A DNA stretch of 64,000 bases from Anthocerotibacter panamensis C109. Its GTDB lineage: Bacteria; Cyanobacteriota; Cyanobacteriia; Gloeobacterales; Anthocerotibacteraceae. The translations under genes and the position numbers were made by a program. Below, in pieces: positions 26,286 through 36,992 of the stretch (position 1 is its first letter; each line of letters begins with the position of its first letter). Location: the NCBI RefSeq assembly GCF_018389385.1, contig NZ_CP062698.1:871501-935500 (forward strand), read 5' to 3'. The notes under the pieces are model-generated. The model was given only the letters and a program-made list of their open reading frames with translations, did no database searches and was not told the origin of the DNA.

Positions 26286-29200
26286 GCTGGCTCCTCCTGC
26301 GCCAACAGAGCACTGAGCAGGCGATTGACTTCTTCGTTGGAGAGTTGGTCCAATTGGTCAAGGAGGTCTGCGGCGTTATCGGGGCTGACCCTGGGCGGGG
26401 CTGGTTCGGGCATAGCGGGTCTAGGGGCGGTGGTCAATTGCTCTAGCACCTGCTGCGCCAGTTGCGCGATGCTTACCTCCTGGAAGAACTGAGCCAGCGG
26501 TACGCTTACACCGCAATGGGCCTGGATTTGGTCGCCTAGCTCAATCGCCATCAAAGAATCGAGCCCGAGGTCGGTGAGGGGACGCTCAGGGCTGACTTGG
26601 GAGGGGGGCAACCGGAGTACTTGGGCCACCAACCTACTGATCTGGTCTTCGATGAGGGGCAAGCCATCGGCTGCGGTTAGGAGGGTTTCCTTGAGGGACA
26701 AGGGGCGGGCAGGCGCTTGGACCAGACCGCTGAGCAAGGGAGGGAGGGTACCCTGCACGAACTGTTGGGCAAAAACCGCCCATTCCACGGGCATTACCCC
26801 GACTTGAGTCCACTGCTGAGCCAGCGCTTGTCCTAAAATCTGGAGCCCTAGCTCGGGGGGAATCGTGCGCAACCCCTGGTCTGTGAGCCGTTGCTGGTCA
26901 CGCGGGTCCAGTTTGGCAGCCATGCCCCCTTGCGCCCAGGCGCTCCAGTTGATGCTGAGTCCGGGGAGACCCTCTGCTCGCCGCTGATGGGCCAAAGCGT
27001 CCAAAAAAGCATTGGCAGCGGCGTAACTCCCCTGCCCCCGAGGACCGAGGACCGCCGCCATGGAGGAGAAGAGCACAAAAAAGTCCAGCGGTTGTGCGCG
27101 TGTCAACTGATGTAAATGCCACGCACCCTGGACCTTGGGCGCGAGTACCCCGGCAAACCGTTCCCCATTCTGCTGGAGGAGAACCCCGTCATCGAGGACG
27201 CCCGCCGCGTGTACGATGCCCTTGAGCGGAGGCAGGGCGAGAGCGATTTTTTCGAGGATGCGTGCCACTTCAGGAGCCTGGGCGATATCAGCCTGGAGGA
27301 CCAGCACCTGGGCACCCAAAGCCTGGATCTGGTCCAAAACGCTTTGAGTAGCGGGGTCTACCCCCCGACGACCGACCAGAACAAGCTGGCGGGCTCCCTG
27401 CTGCACCAACCACCGGGCCACCTGGAGCCCCAAGGCACCCAAGCCCCCGGTGATGAGATAGGTTCCATCGGGAGGAAGCGAGAGGGGCTGGGTGGTAGAG
27501 GGCACGTCGTACTTGACCAACCGGGCGACGTGGCGCTGTCCTTTGCGGAAGGCTAGTTGCCGCTCTTGGTCCGGGTTTAGCAATTCCTCGACCAGCGTAC
27601 AGGCTGCTTCTGACCCAGAGACTTGAGGATCGAGATCGATTAAGCCGCCCCACCGCTCGGGATGTTCTTGGGCCAGCACCCGCCCAAAACCCCATAGGGG
27701 AGCCTGATGCACCACCAGAGCTTCGCGCGCCAGAGCTTGAGCGCCCTGGGTCACCAGCCAGAGTTTGCCCGTCCCCTGCTTGGCCAGGGTCTGGACCCAA
27801 TGGAGGGCGCTAGAGAGCGTGGGCGTCGGTTCTGTTCCCCACAGATAGATGACTCCGGCACAAGAACCCAGCGCACGCAACAACCGCTGGTAGTGTTCGG
27901 GTTGTTCGGGGTCTACTTCCCACATGCCTTCATCGAGCACCCGAAAAGCTTGTCCGGGATAGACCAAGGCCACCTGTGCCCCAGCTTGGACCAAGGCGAG
28001 CGCGAGTGCTTCGCCGATGCCTTGGGGGTCCATACAGATGAGCCAGGGGGCAAGGCTGCGTTTTACTGCCCCAGCGCTACTTGGCTGCGGCTGCCACTGC
28101 ACGGTATAGAGTCCATCGCGCCAGGGCTCCTGCGGTAGGGGACTGAGGAGGGCGGAGTCGGTGCGCTTGACCTGCAAGCCCTGGACCCGAGCCACCACCC
28201 GCCCCCGGTCCGCATAGAGCACGAGGTCACCCGTCACGAGGGTCTCGGTAGGGTCTGAATGGAGTAGGGCATGGCTCCACAGCCGCGTGCCGACGGGTCC
28301 ATAGACCTCCAGGCTTGCCAATCCGACCGGCAGATGAATCTGTGCTACGCCCGCTGCGGTCTTGGGCAGGCTAGCCGCCAGTACTTGCATACAGGCGTCC
28401 AAGAGGGCGGGGTGGATTTGATAGGGCGCTGGTTCTAGCGTAGGAGGCAGGGCAATCTGACCCAGTGCTTCTCCCTCTCGGCACCAAAGCCGCTCTACGC
28501 CCCGAAAGCTAGGTCCATATTCCAGGCCGAATCCCTGGAGTTGACGATAGTGGTCTTGGACGGAAACCTCTTGGCAGCGGGCCTGGATCTGCTCTACAAG
28601 ACAGGAGTCAAGGGGGCTTGCGTCGGGGGCGGTGACCTGCCCGGTCGCGTGCAAAATCCAATCACGCCCCTCGGGGAGGCTGAGCACTTGGAAAGTAGCG
28701 GTACCGGATGCTTCGGGGGAGAGGACCATTTGCACGGTGCGGGCCTCGGTGATAGACAGCGCCAAAGGTTGTCGCAGCTTCACTTGCTGCAATTTCCGGT
28801 GCCCGAACACAGCCGCTGCTGCTGCGAGCACCATCTCCAGATAGGCCGCTGCCGGAAACAATACCTGACCGGCTCCTTGGTGATCTAGCAGAAAAGGCAG
28901 GTTTTGGAGGCTGAGTTGGGTCTCGAAGACGGTGTCCCGTAGCGCAAGGCGCAACTGCTGCCCCAACAGGGGATGTCCGGTACCCGTTTGGCGGGCTATG
29001 GGCACCAATTCCGGGCTCGGGCGGACCTGTGTGGGTTGGGTGAGCAGGGTGAAGACTGTTTGCACATCCGTGGGCTCAACCAAAGCACGGCACAGATAAA
29101 AGCCCGTCGTCTCGGGGCGGAATTTGTTTTTAAATTGGAAGTTGCCATCCCCATTCAGGATTTTTTGTTCGTGCAGGCGGGCGAAGAGCGCCACGACTTC

Positions 29201-32200
29201 CGGGTCGGCATCGGCATCGGGACTCAGTTGGGTACCCAGGGTCGCACCGAGGCTGAAGTAGGTATATCCCTCAGCCCGGAGGTGTTCCAGGATTTGGGCA
29301 ATCCCAAACTCCAACGCTCCGAGCGGAATATCCGGCTGATAAAACTCCAAGTCCATCAGGTAACCGTTTTTGGCCCCCGCAGGCGAGAGCAGGATTGCAC
29401 TGTCTAAAATCCCGTCGCGCTGTGTCAAGAAGACCCGATGTTCTGGAGGCAGGGTACCCGCCAGGATCTGTACTTTTAGCCAGGAAATAAAAGGAGCGGT
29501 GGTCCGTTTCAGGTTGGCCCAAGCGTCGATCAAGTCCACGATCCGTTGGTCTTGCTGTGGCTCCGTGCCGATCCGGTAGGCGCTTGTCGTGCAGGTGCCC
29601 TGTTTCTCGTAGTGGCTGACTTGATAGCGCAGGCGGCGCATGGCATTGCCCTGGAGACCAAAGCTGCTCAGGTCCAAAAGACTCTGCCAGACACCAATGG
29701 GGGTGACGGAATAACCCAGCGCCTTGAGTTGGGCAACCCGTTCCTCTTTGACCAAAAAATTCACGCCCCACCCACGGGCAGCAGCGTAGGCGAGAAGTTC
29801 TTGGGCGAGGGCGGTGTAGCTTTCTGGAGCACCTACGTAGGCGGTGACCAGGAGCGCCTTTGCGGTGCGGTTGAAGTGAAAACAATGCGTCCGCGCCCGC
29901 CCCAAAAAGATAAAAGGAGCCAGGAAGCGGCTGTTGATGGCCTGAGTATCGTCGTCGCCCCAGCGTTGGGTCAAGTCGCGCAGCAGGTGGGCTGGCTGGA
30001 GCATTTCTTCTTTGCTCAGGACCAGCGGTTCGCGCTCAGGGGTTGTGATCCAGTAGCGCTCCCGCGACCAGGGATAGGCGGGCAGGGGCGTGAAGGTGCC
30101 CGAGGGATAGACGTGGCTCCAGTCCACAGAGTAGCCCAATTCATAGAGACGGCCCAAGGAAGCGAGCAGCGTAGTCCATGCTCCTTGAGCGTTTTGCAAG
30201 GAAGCGAGGGTCTCCCCTGCTTGTCCCCAAGCTTTGAAGCATTGCTTGAGCGGAGCACCCAAGACCGGGTGGATGTTGAGTTCGAGGAAAAGGCGATGCC
30301 CGGAGGCCACCAAGCCCTGAACTGCATCCGCGAAACGCACCGGTTCGCGCAAATTACGACCCCAATAGCCCGCTCCCAAGTCGCTCCCCGTGACCGTCTT
30401 CCCTGTGACTGTCGAATACATCGGGACAACTGCCGGTTGCGGCTCGATCCCAGCCACCCAACGCACCAATTCCTCGGCAAGCGGCTCCATCTGCGGGCTG
30501 TGGAAGGGATGCTCCACGGGTAACAGGCGGGCGAAGACTTCCTGCTCCCCCAAAGTTTGCAGGATTTGGGCCAGAGCTTGTGCTTCACCCCAAAGGACCG
30601 TAGTGGTCGGGCTGTTCACTGCCGCCACCCCTACGCGTCCGCCGTAGCGGTCCACTAATTCCTGGGCCTGAGCCAAGGACAATCCAACCGCTGCCATCGT
30701 GCCGGGACCGCTTTGTTCGGTCAGCCGACTGCGATGATAGATGAGGTGTATGGCGTCTTCGAGGGTCAAGACCCCGGCGGCATAGGCGGCTGCCACCTCC
30801 CCAACGCTGTGACCGACGACAGCATCCGGCTCGATCCCCCAGGAGCGCCACAGTTCGGTCAGGGCGACCTGTACGGCAAAAAGGACAGGCTGAACAGATG
30901 ACTCCAGCGGGGCCTGCTCAGCGTCCAAAATCTCCAACAAAGACCAGCCAGTATAGGGCCTGAGCAACCTATCGCACCGCTCCAGAGCCGCCCGGAAGAC
31001 GGGCTGTGAGCGCACTTGCTCCTCCAAAACTGACCAGCGCGGACCCTGCCCCGAGAAGACAAATACTATCTCGGGCACCCCTGAGGATTTCCGGTCTTTA
31101 GGAAGCGGTTCTCTCCAGGCTGCCAGTTGCTCCACCAGCTCTGGTACCGTGTGCCCCACCAGCGCCAGCCTCAGCGGATGATGGCTGCGCCGTACCGCTG
31201 CGCTATAGCAGAGGTCCGCCAGTGTAGGGACTTGTGGCCCACAGAGCCATTCTCGGTAGCTGCGGATCAGCGCTTGCAGCGAGGCCGGACTCTTGGCGGA
31301 GAGTACCAAAAGCTGCCCATGAGCACAGGGGCTCTCTATGCTTGCTTGTGCCCGATCGGGTAGGGCGGGGGGGCCTTGCACCACCACATGGGCATTGGTA
31401 CCGACAAAACTAAAAGCACTGACCCCAGCGAGGGGTTCGGTAGTAGGCCAAGGGGTGGGCTGTTGGGGGATGAGGACCGGGAGTCCGGCCCATGCAATAT
31501 GGGGGTTGGGGGTCTGGAAATGGAGATGGGGCGGGATCTGTCGGTGGTGTAGGGCGAGGATCGTCTTGATCAAGCCTGCGACTCCAGCAGCGGCCTCTAG
31601 ATGACCGATGTTGGTCTTGACTGAGCCGATGATGAGGGGCTCTTTGCGCTCAGCACCTAAAACCTGCACGAGGGCTTGAAGTTCGATGGGGTCACCGAGG
31701 GCGGTCCCGGTGCCGTGGGCTTCGACATAACTGATGTCAGTGGGATGGACCCCAGCTTGGGTAAGCGCTTGACGGATCACAGCCTGTTGGGCGGGTCCGT
31801 TGGGGATGGTCAGCGCCCCGCTCGGGCCGTCTTGATTCACCGCCGAACCCCGGATCACAGCCAGGATTGGGTCACCATCGGCTTGAGCATCGCTGAGGCG
31901 CTTGAGGACGACCACCCCGCAGCCTTCCGAGCGGACATAGCCATTGGCGCGGGCATCGAAGGTTTTACAGCGACCATCGGGGGCCATCAGGTGCATCCGG
32001 GACGTCGCCACGGTGCAATAGGGGGCCAAAAGCAGATTTACCCCCCCGGCGAGGGCCATCCGGCTTTCGCCAGAACGTAGACTCTGACAGGCGAGATGGA
32101 CCGCGACCAGCGACGAAGAGCAGGCGGTATCCACCACCAGACTAGGCCCCTGTAGCCCCAGAAGATAGGACAGACGACCTGCGATGGCACTGGCTGAAGT

Positions 32201-32740
32201 CCCGGTCCCAAAGTAGGGATCGATGGCTGCCGCTGGGTCTGGAGCCTGGAGTTGGAGGTCTGCATAGTCTGTGGTCGAGACGCCGATGAATACCCCGGTC
32301 GGACTCCCCACCAGCCGGTCTACCGCCTGACCAGCCTGCTCCAGCGCTTCCCAGCTCACTTCCAGAAGCAGGCGTTGTTGTGGGTCCATCGTCACCACTT
32401 CGCGCGGAGCCATCCCAAAAAATAGGGCGTCAAACTGGTCCACCTGTCCCAAAAAACCACCAAAACGGGTGCTCACTTTCCCCAAAGCGTTCGGATCAGG
32501 GTCGTAGTAGCGGGCAAGGTCCCAACGGTCGGGGGGGAGTTCCGCAATAGCATCCCCACCGCGCTGGAGCAAATCCCAAAATGCCTCGGGACTGTCCGCC
32601 CCCGGAAAGCGGCACCCCAGGCCAAGGACAGCAATCGGCTCCGTCCGCGCCTGCTCCAGGGTATCCAAGGCACAGCGTAGCGCCTGTAGTTCTAGGAGGG
32701 CCTGCTTCATGAGCGTGGGGTAGTCGATGCGGTCGGTCAT
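26282..32740 (-). CDS. PKS module KS-AT-[DUF2156-like]-DH-KR-ACP
   Basis: This 2152-residue type I PKS has a KS (about 33-460, Cys near 207 in DTACSSS, EAHGTGT and NIGH kept) and an AT (about 545-870, GHSVGE near 645; later motif HPFHS, not the malonyl HAFH of its sisters). Residues about 930-1215 match no PKS domain but resemble the C-terminal GNAT-like domain of MprF-type aminoacyl-phosphatidylglycerol synthases (DUF2156). Cues are [30 protein letters not shown] and, near 1203, [11 protein letters not shown] (HxxxGxxxxP near 1287; DACMQ near 1449), a KR (GGLGALG near 1767; LDD motif of B type; Tyr near 1903) and an ACP (LGLDSL near 2062) follow. There is no ER or methyltransferase. The tail has [10 protein letters not shown]. 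The module should extend the chain by one unit and dehydrate it; the extra domain's role is unknown. Confidence 0.93.
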   Translation of the reverse strand: MTDRIDYPTLMKQALLELQALRCALDTLEQARTEPIAVLGLGCRFPGADSPEAFWDLLQRGGDAIAELPPDRWDLARYYDPDPNALGKVSTRFGGFLGQVDQFDALFFGMAPREVVTMDPQQRLLLEVSWEALEQAGQAVDRLVGSPTGVFIGVSTTDYADLQLQAPDPAAAIDPYFGTGTSASAIAGRLSYLLGLQGPSLVVDTACSSSLVAVHLACQSLRSGESRMALAGGVNLLLAPYCTVATSRMHLMAPDGRCKTFDARANGYVRSEGCGVVVLKRLSDAQADGDPILAVIRGSAVNQDGPSGALTIPNGPAQQAVIRQALTQAGVHPTDISYVEAHGTGTALGDPIELQALVQVLGAERKEPLIIGSVKTNIGHLEAAAGVAGLIKTILALHHRQIPPHLHFQTPNPHIAWAGLPVLIPQQPTPWPTTEPLAGVSAFSFVGTNAHVVVQGPPALPDRAQASIESPCAHGQLLVLSAKSPASLQALIRSYREWLCGPQVPTLADLCYSAAVRRSHHPLRLALVGHTVPELVEQLAAWREPLPKDRKSSGVPEIVFVFSGQGPRWSVLEEQVRSQPVFRAALERCDRLLRPYTGWSLLEILDAEQAPLESSVQPVLFAVQVALTELWRSWGIEPDAVVGHSVGEVAAAYAAGVLTLEDAIHLIYHRSRLTEQSGPGTMAAVGLSLAQAQELVDRYGGRVGVAAVNSPTTTVLWGEAQALAQILQTLGEQEVFARLLPVEHPFHSPQMEPLAEELVRWVAGIEPQPAVVPMYSTVTGKTVTGSDLGAGYWGRNLREPVRFADAVQGLVASGHRLFLELNIHPVLGAPLKQCFKAWGQAGETLASLQNAQGAWTTLLASLGRLYELGYSVDWSHVYPSGTFTPLPAYPWSRERYWITTPEREPLVLSKEEMLQPAHLLRDLTQRWGDDDTQAINSRFLAPFIFLGRARTHCFHFNRTAKALLVTAYVGAPESYTALAQELLAYAAARGWGVNFLVKEERVAQLKALGYSVTPIGVWQSLLDLSSFGLQGNAMRRLRYQVSHYEKQGTCTTSAYRIGTEPQQDQRIVDLIDAWANLKRTTAPFISWLKVQILAGTLPPEHRVFLTQRDGILDSAILLSPAGAKNGYLMDLEFYQPDIPLGALEFGIAQILEHLRAEGYTYFSLGATLGTQLSPDADADPEVVALFARLHEQKILNGDGNFQFKNKFRPETTGFYLCRALVEPTDVQTVFTLLTQPTQVRPSPELVPIARQTGTGHPLLGQQLRLALRDTVFETQLSLQNLPFLLDHQGAGQVLFPAAAYLEMVLAAAAAVFGHRKLQQVKLRQPLALSITEARTVQMVLSPEASGTATFQVLSLPEGRDWILHATGQVTAPDASPLDSCLVEQIQARCQEVSVQDHYRQLQGFGLEYGPSFRGVERLWCREGEALGQIALPPTLEPAPYQIHPALLDACMQVLAASLPKTAAGVAQIHLPVGLASLEVYGPVGTRLWSHALLHSDPTETLVTGDLVLYADRGRVVARVQGLQVKRTDSALLSPLPQEPWRDGLYTVQWQPQPSSAGAVKRSLAPWLICMDPQGIGEALALALVQAGAQVALVYPGQAFRVLDEGMWEVDPEQPEHYQRLLRALGSCAGVIYLWGTEPTPTLSSALHWVQTLAKQGTGKLWLVTQGAQALAREALVVHQAPLWGFGRVLAQEHPERWGGLIDLDPQVSGSEAACTLVEELLNPDQERQLAFRKGQRHVARLVKYDVPSTTQPLSLPPDGTYLITGGLGALGLQVARWLVQQGARQLVLVGRRGVDPATQSVLDQIQALGAQVLVLQADIAQAPEVARILEKIALALPPLKGIVHAAGVLDDGVLLQQNGERFAGVLAPKVQGAWHLHQLTRAQPLDFFVLFSSMAAVLGPRGQGSYAAANAFLDALAHQRRAEGLPGLSINWSAWAQGGMAAKLDPRDQQRLTDQGLRTIPPELGLQILGQALAQQWTQVGVMPVEWAVFAQQFVQGTLPPLLSGLVQAPARPLSLKETLLTAADGLPLIEDQISRLVAQVLRLPPSQVSPERPLTDLGLDSLMAIELGDQIQAHCGVSVPLAQFFQEVSIAQLAQQVLEQLTTAPRPAMPEPAPPRVSPDNAADLLDQLDQLSNEEVNRLLSALLAQEEPA

Positions 32741-34875
32741 CAGGGCTTCCTCTGTTGGAGGGTTAGGAGTTCTTGGGCCAGCAGTTGGGCCACTTCGTCG
32801 GGGGAGAGATGGTCCAGGGCGTTTTTGGGCTCTAGGACAGCGGCGGGCGTGAGGAGATACTCCACGAGAGCCCCGAGGGTCGGGTAATCAAAGACCAGGG
32901 TCGTCGGGAGCGCATAGCCGAGGTCTGCCTGTAGACGATTCTTTAGCTCAAGGGCGGCAAGGGAGGTCAGACCCAGGTCAAACAAGCGGGATTGCGGCTC
33001 TAGGGGGGTCTGTGCTGAATCCAGCATTTCCAGCACCCGTGTCCGCAGATGGGCAAGGAGGACCTTGGGTCTGCGGCTCACCGGGGAATGCGCCAACTGT
33101 GTGCGCAGGGCAGAGACCACGGGAGTTGTGGAGACCGTCTTGGGCTGAACTTCCAGCCAGTAGCGTTCTCGCGCAAAGGGATAGGAAGGTAAAACCACCC
33201 GTGCTCGCGCCTCATCCTGATACAGGGCAGCCCAAGCCACAGTTTCGCCCTTGAGATAGCGCATCCCCAGGTTTGTCAGAAGCTGCTTCCTATCGTCTTC
33301 CAGCCCCGCCGTACTGCGAACGCCCGTTTCATCGGCCTGCCTCAAAAGTTCCGCCATAGCGCTTGCAGCTTGGGCCAGAACTGTCAGCCGGTGCGCGAAG
33401 TGCGCTCTACCGGTGTTGGCTGAGTAGCAAATATCCGCAAGGTGGGCCGTCGAATGCTCGCTCAGGTAAGCAGCATAGCGTCCGGCGAGTTCCTGCAAGG
33501 CAGGTTTTGTCTTGGCGGAGAGGGCGAGGATTTGCCAGCAGGGTGCTACGGGCTCAGGACCCGTAGGGACAGACGGGGCTTCTGCGATGACAAGATGGAC
33601 ATTGGTTCCGCCCAGACCAAAAGCGTTGACCCCCGCAATCCGGGGCCGTTCTCCTCGGGGCCAAGACTGGAGCGTTTGCGGGAGGAACAAAGAAGAAGGC
33701 CCGAGTTCCGGGTTGATCTGCGTTCCATGCCCATGGGCAGGGATCTTCTCATGCTGGAGGCACAGCACCGCCTTGATCAGCGAGGAAATCCCCGCAGCCC
33801 ATTCCAGATGCCCGATCTGCGTCTTGACACAGCCCAGGACTACCGATGGTCCGGCGGTCCGCCCTTCGCCCAGCACTGCGGTGAGCGCTTGCCATTCCAC
33901 ACCATCCGTGAGCAAGGAGCCGACGCCGTGCGCCTCCACATAGTCCACCGCTGCGGGCGCAACGTTTGCTTGAGCCAGCGCCCGTCGGATCACCGCTTTT
34001 TGGGCCACAACCGAGGGGGCGGTGAGTGCACTGGCGCGACCATCCTGATTCGCCGCCGAACCCCGGATCACAGCCAGTACGCGGTCTCCTGCTGCTACAG
34101 CATCGCTGAGGCGCTTGAGGACGACCACCCCACAGCCTTCCGAGCGGACATAGCCATTGGCACGGGCATCAAAACTCTTGCAGCGACCATCGGGGGCCAG
34201 CATCCAGGCTTGGGCCAGACTGATCGTTGTGTTGGGTGCGAGGATGGCATTCACCCCCCCGGCTAAGGCTAAGTCCACCTCCCCTAACCACAGACTCTGA
34301 CAGGCGAGATGCACCGCCATCAGCGACGAGGAACAGGCGGTGTCCACCACCAGACTAGGCCCGTGCACATCCAAGAAATAAGACAGTCGGTTGGCTGCAA
34401 TGCTGAGGGCGTGTCCGGTGGGCGAGTAGGCACTCAGGGCCGTCGGGTCCAGGCCACAGCGGTAGGCATAGTCGCTGCTGCCCATCCCCACATAGACTCC
34501 AGTGGCGCTCCCAGCCAGGGTTGTAGGGTCCAGCCCTGCATATTCTAGGCTCTCCCAGGCGACCTCCAGCAGCAGGCGTTGCTGCGGGTCCATGTGCGTC
34601 GCTTCACCGGGCGAGACCCCAAAAAACCGGGCATCGAAGCGGTCTAGGGCCTCCAAAAAGCCCCCCCAGCGTGAATTCATCGTGCCCGGTTCGGACAGGT
34701 CCGGGTCGTAGAGTGCTTGACAGTCCCAGCGGTCAGCGGGGATTTCGGTGATAGCATCCTGGCCCGACAGCAGGAGTTCCCAGAAGGCTCTAGGGTCCGG
34801 CGCACCGGGGAAGCGGCAGCCCATACCGACGAGGGCGATGGGTTCAGAACAGGTGGAGGAGCACAGAGGAGTCAT
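32740..34875 (-). CDS. AT-less PKS module KS-ACP
   Basis: These 711 residues contain a KS (about 10-430) and an ACP (Ser near 635 in LGLTSLAALEL), with only the post-AT linker (PSYPFARERYWLE) between them and no acyltransferase. The KS keeps Cys in DTACSSS near 181 and both His residues, but the usual EAHGTGTxxGDPIE reads EAHGVGSLLTDGVEW and KTNIGH reads KTQIGH, so it is a diverged KS. An acyl group must come from elsewhere, for instance from the ACP-less KS-AT at 38992-41763. An in-frame stop lies directly upstream, fixing the start. That start overlaps a 30-codon micro-ORF by ATGA. The next PKS start shares one base with this stop. The C-terminal tail has LSPDEVAQLL. Confidence 0.92.
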   Translation of the reverse strand: MTPLCSSTCSEPIALVGMGCRFPGAPDPRAFWELLLSGQDAITEIPADRWDCQALYDPDLSEPGTMNSRWGGFLEALDRFDARFFGVSPGEATHMDPQQRLLLEVAWESLEYAGLDPTTLAGSATGVYVGMGSSDYAYRCGLDPTALSAYSPTGHALSIAANRLSYFLDVHGPSLVVDTACSSSLMAVHLACQSLWLGEVDLALAGGVNAILAPNTTISLAQAWMLAPDGRCKSFDARANGYVRSEGCGVVVLKRLSDAVAAGDRVLAVIRGSAANQDGRASALTAPSVVAQKAVIRRALAQANVAPAAVDYVEAHGVGSLLTDGVEWQALTAVLGEGRTAGPSVVLGCVKTQIGHLEWAAGISSLIKAVLCLQHEKIPAHGHGTQINPELGPSSLFLPQTLQSWPRGERPRIAGVNAFGLGGTNVHLVIAEAPSVPTGPEPVAPCWQILALSAKTKPALQELAGRYAAYLSEHSTAHLADICYSANTGRAHFAHRLTVLAQAASAMAELLRQADETGVRSTAGLEDDRKQLLTNLGMRYLKGETVAWAALYQDEARARVVLPSYPFARERYWLEVQPKTVSTTPVVSALRTQLAHSPVSRRPKVLLAHLRTRVLEMLDSAQTPLEPQSRLFDLGLTSLAALELKNRLQADLGYALPTTLVFDYPTLGALVEYLLTPAAVLEPKNALDHLSPDEVAQLLAQELLTLQQRKP

Positions 34876-34964
34876 AGTTTATGGATATATAAAAAGGGTT
34901 CTTCGGGCAGGGTCAGGCCTTGAATATGGGTCGTCGAGAACGAGGGGCGGGACACACGCGCCAT
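34872..34964 (-). CDS. 30-residue translationally coupled micro-ORF
   Basis: This 93-nt frame starts at an ATG that shares one base with the ER stop (TGATG) and ends in a TGA that overlaps the KS-ACP start by 4 nt (ATGA). It therefore exactly bridges the only sizeable gap inside the PKS part of the operon. The peptide begins MARVSRPSF and ends PFLYIHKL; it has no signal or membrane segment that I can recognise. Double coupling of this kind is the rule for the real genes here, which is the main argument for translation. It could be a free docking or regulatory peptide, or simply a coupling leader that keeps ribosomes on the mRNA. I recognise no family. Confidence 0.45.
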   Translation of the reverse strand: MARVSRPSFSTTHIQGLTLPEEPFLYIHKL

Positions 34965-35977
34965 CACGGTTCCTCCGCTTGCATCGCCACCACGACTTTA
35001 CCGATATGATTGGCCTTCCTCATGTGACGGAATGCACGCACAATGTCGTCTTTGGGGAAGATTTGATAGGGCAACGGTTGCAGTTCGCGCGCGACAAACA
35101 ACTGCATGACCTCCTGAAAAAGCGCCATAAAAGGAGCCGGAGCCAACTGCTGTAGGTCGAGGGCATGAAAGGTCAGGTTGTTGCGGAAGGGGTAGAGCCC
35201 GACCGGGGTGTCTTGATAAATATCCATCCGCCCAAGTTCCAGGAACCGTCCGAAAGGCGCGAGGAGCGTCAGACTCCGGGTCAAAAATGCTCCCGCCAGC
35301 GAATTCAGGACGAGATCGACCCCCCGCCCTTCGGTGTAGGCCATCACTTCATCGCCAAAGTCCAGAGACCGTGAATCCATGACCTGCTCCACACCCAGCG
35401 CTCGGAGGAACGCTCGCTTCTCGGGCTTGCCTGCGGTCGCCAGGACTTTTGCGCCCGCCCGTTGGCTCAGTTGGAGTGCAGCCAGCCCACAGCCCCCGGT
35501 CGCCGCATGGATGAGGATCGTCTCGCCTGCTCGGATCTGTCCTCGGTGGTGCAGGGCGTAGTAGGCCGTGAGGAAGGTTCCAGGAATCGTCACTGCTTCG
35601 GCAAAACTGAGGTGGTCCGGTTTGGGCACCACGGTAAAGCGCGGCAAGGTGACAAACGAGCTAAAACCAGTGGGCGCAAAGGCCAAGACGGGATCTCCGA
35701 CCTGAAGATCCGTGACCCCTGCGCCCACCGCCACCACCCGACCGGCGCAGTCCCCGTCAAAGGTGAGCGTGCCCTGCGCGTCCCGATAGCCCAGGAAACT
35801 GCTCGTGCCCTCCGGGTACATCCCCAGCGCTTTGAGGACTTCGCGGAAATTGAGGCCGACTGCTATGGCCTCGATCTCCACTTCCCCAAGACCGGGCGGG
35901 CGGCGGGTGGTCGGCTTAAAGGCGAGGTCGTCCAAGACTCCGGGTTCGGTCATCTCCAGGCGTAGGACTGTGCTCAT
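34964..35977 (-). CDS. Stand-alone PKS enoyl reductase
   Basis: These 337 residues form one enoyl-reductase domain of the medium-chain dehydrogenase type found in type I PKSs (GLNFREVLKALGMYP near residue 55, GDCAGRV near 95, NADPH site HAATGGCGLAAL near 155). It overlaps the ACP stop by 4 nt. In the curacin and jamaicamide pathways an ER sits next to the second ECH (in CurF and JamJ), and this gene follows the ECH2-ACP pair in the same way, but as a separate protein. It probably reduces an alpha,beta-unsaturated intermediate of the branching steps or of the ER-less modules. No halogenase is present in the window, so cyclopropane formation as in curacin is not expected. Confidence 0.9.
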   Translation of the reverse strand: MSTVLRLEMTEPGVLDDLAFKPTTRRPPGLGEVEIEAIAVGLNFREVLKALGMYPEGTSSFLGYRDAQGTLTFDGDCAGRVVAVGAGVTDLQVGDPVLAFAPTGFSSFVTLPRFTVVPKPDHLSFAEAVTIPGTFLTAYYALHHRGQIRAGETILIHAATGGCGLAALQLSQRAGAKVLATAGKPEKRAFLRALGVEQVMDSRSLDFGDEVMAYTEGRGVDLVLNSLAGAFLTRSLTLLAPFGRFLELGRMDIYQDTPVGLYPFRNNLTFHALDLQQLAPAPFMALFQEVMQLFVARELQPLPYQIFPKDDIVRAFRHMRKANHIGKVVVAMQAEEP

Positions 35978-36228
35978 ACCGCCTGCTGCTCCACAGCGAG
36001 GAAGAGGTCTACAAGTTGACCGATATTTTTGATTCGAGCCAGTTCGGTGCGCGGGATCTTAATTTTGAGTTCGCGCATCGCTGCCGAGACGATCTCCACG
36101 ATGTCTAGGCTGCTCGCCCCGTATTCGACCATCGATTTTTCGGGGCTGATGTCTGTCTGCTCCAGACCATCGACATTGAGCTTGATGTGTTTGGTGAGGA
36201 TAGCTAAGACGATTTGCTGGCGGTCCAT
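35974..36228 (-). CDS. Free acyl carrier protein of the beta-branching cassette
   Basis: These 84 residues form a small ACP with the attachment Ser at residue 40 in GASSLDIVEIV. The start is supported by an AAGGAG ribosome-binding site seven bases upstream and overlaps the end of the ECH2 gene by 25 nt. In known HMG-synthase cassettes a dedicated ACP carries the acetyl donor made by decarboxylation of malonyl-ACP; its position among HCS, ECH1 and ECH2 points to the same role. No separate decarboxylating KS with Ser in place of Cys is seen. The neighbouring KS-AT protein may load this carrier. Confidence 0.93.
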   Translation of the reverse strand: MDRQQIVLAILTKHIKLNVDGLEQTDISPEKSMVEYGASSLDIVEIVSAAMRELKIKIPRTELARIKNIGQLVDLFLAVEQQAV

Positions 36229-36992
36229 GGGGTTGCTCCTTGGGCGATGAGATAGTTTTCGTGAATGTGGCGGGCGGTGTCGGGGCGGCTAAAACAGACT
36301 CGATGCATCAACTGTTCGTGGGTCATGGCCTCTTGCAGGGCAAGACGCCTAGGCAGGGCGAGGCTGTCCTTAAGCATTTCCAGGACATGTCGGGGCTTGG
36401 GGGCGATGCGGCGGGCGAGGTCAAGGGCTACCTCCGGGACTTCGGCGGCGGGGACGACATAGTTAAACAGCCCCCGGTCGCGCAACTCACTCCCGCGAAA
36501 GAGTTTGGCGGTGAAGATCATCTCCCGAGCCAGGACCGGAGCAATCAGGGCGGGCAGGAGCGTGGTGGTACCTAGCCCCGGCGTGAAGCCGAGGTCGGTG
36601 AAATTGACCCCGTAGCGGCTATTGGTCGCCGCGACGATCAGATCACAGCACAGCGCCAGCATCAGCCCCCCGCCGACGGCGTGCCCTTCCAAGACCCCAA
36701 TCACCGGCACCGGGAAGTGCAGCACCCGGTTGGGCAGGACAAAGAGCGACTTCTCCTCCAGCGTTCCTTGGACCAAACGGTCCAGCAGATCCAGACTCCC
36801 CCCTGCCGAGAAGACCTCCCGGCGACCGGCCAAAAGCAGGACTTTGAGGGAGGGTTCCTGCTCCAGCCGGTCCAAAGCCGCCACCAAGTCGGCGGCAAGC
36901 TCACCGCTCAAGCGATTTTCTAGCTCCGGGTCGTCCATTTTGAGTTGGAAGACGCCTTCTTCGAGCCCAGTGATCGTGACGCGCTCAGTCAT
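36204..36992 (-). CDS. ECH2: enoyl-CoA hydratase-like decarboxylase (beta-branching)
   Basis: This 262-residue crotonase-fold protein corresponds to the second ECH of HMG-synthase cassettes (CurF N-terminal domain, PksI type). Visible cues are the oxyanion-hole regions VFSAGGSLDLL and GHAVGGGLML and the family stretch YGVNFTDLGFTPGLGTT. In the pathway it decarboxylates the 3-methylglutaconyl-ACP-type intermediate to leave a beta-methyl-branched enoyl group. It overlaps ECH1 by 8 nt and the ACP gene by 25 nt, so the three are translated together. Assignment as ECH2 rather than ECH1 rests on the NFTDLGFTPG stretch and on gene order. Confidence 0.9.
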   Translation of the reverse strand: MTERVTITGLEEGVFQLKMDDPELENRLSGELAADLVAALDRLEQEPSLKVLLLAGRREVFSAGGSLDLLDRLVQGTLEEKSLFVLPNRVLHFPVPVIGVLEGHAVGGGLMLALCCDLIVAATNSRYGVNFTDLGFTPGLGTTTLLPALIAPVLAREMIFTAKLFRGSELRDRGLFNYVVPAAEVPEVALDLARRIAPKPRHVLEMLKDSLALPRRLALQEAMTHEQLMHRVCFSRPDTARHIHENYLIAQGATPWTASKSS

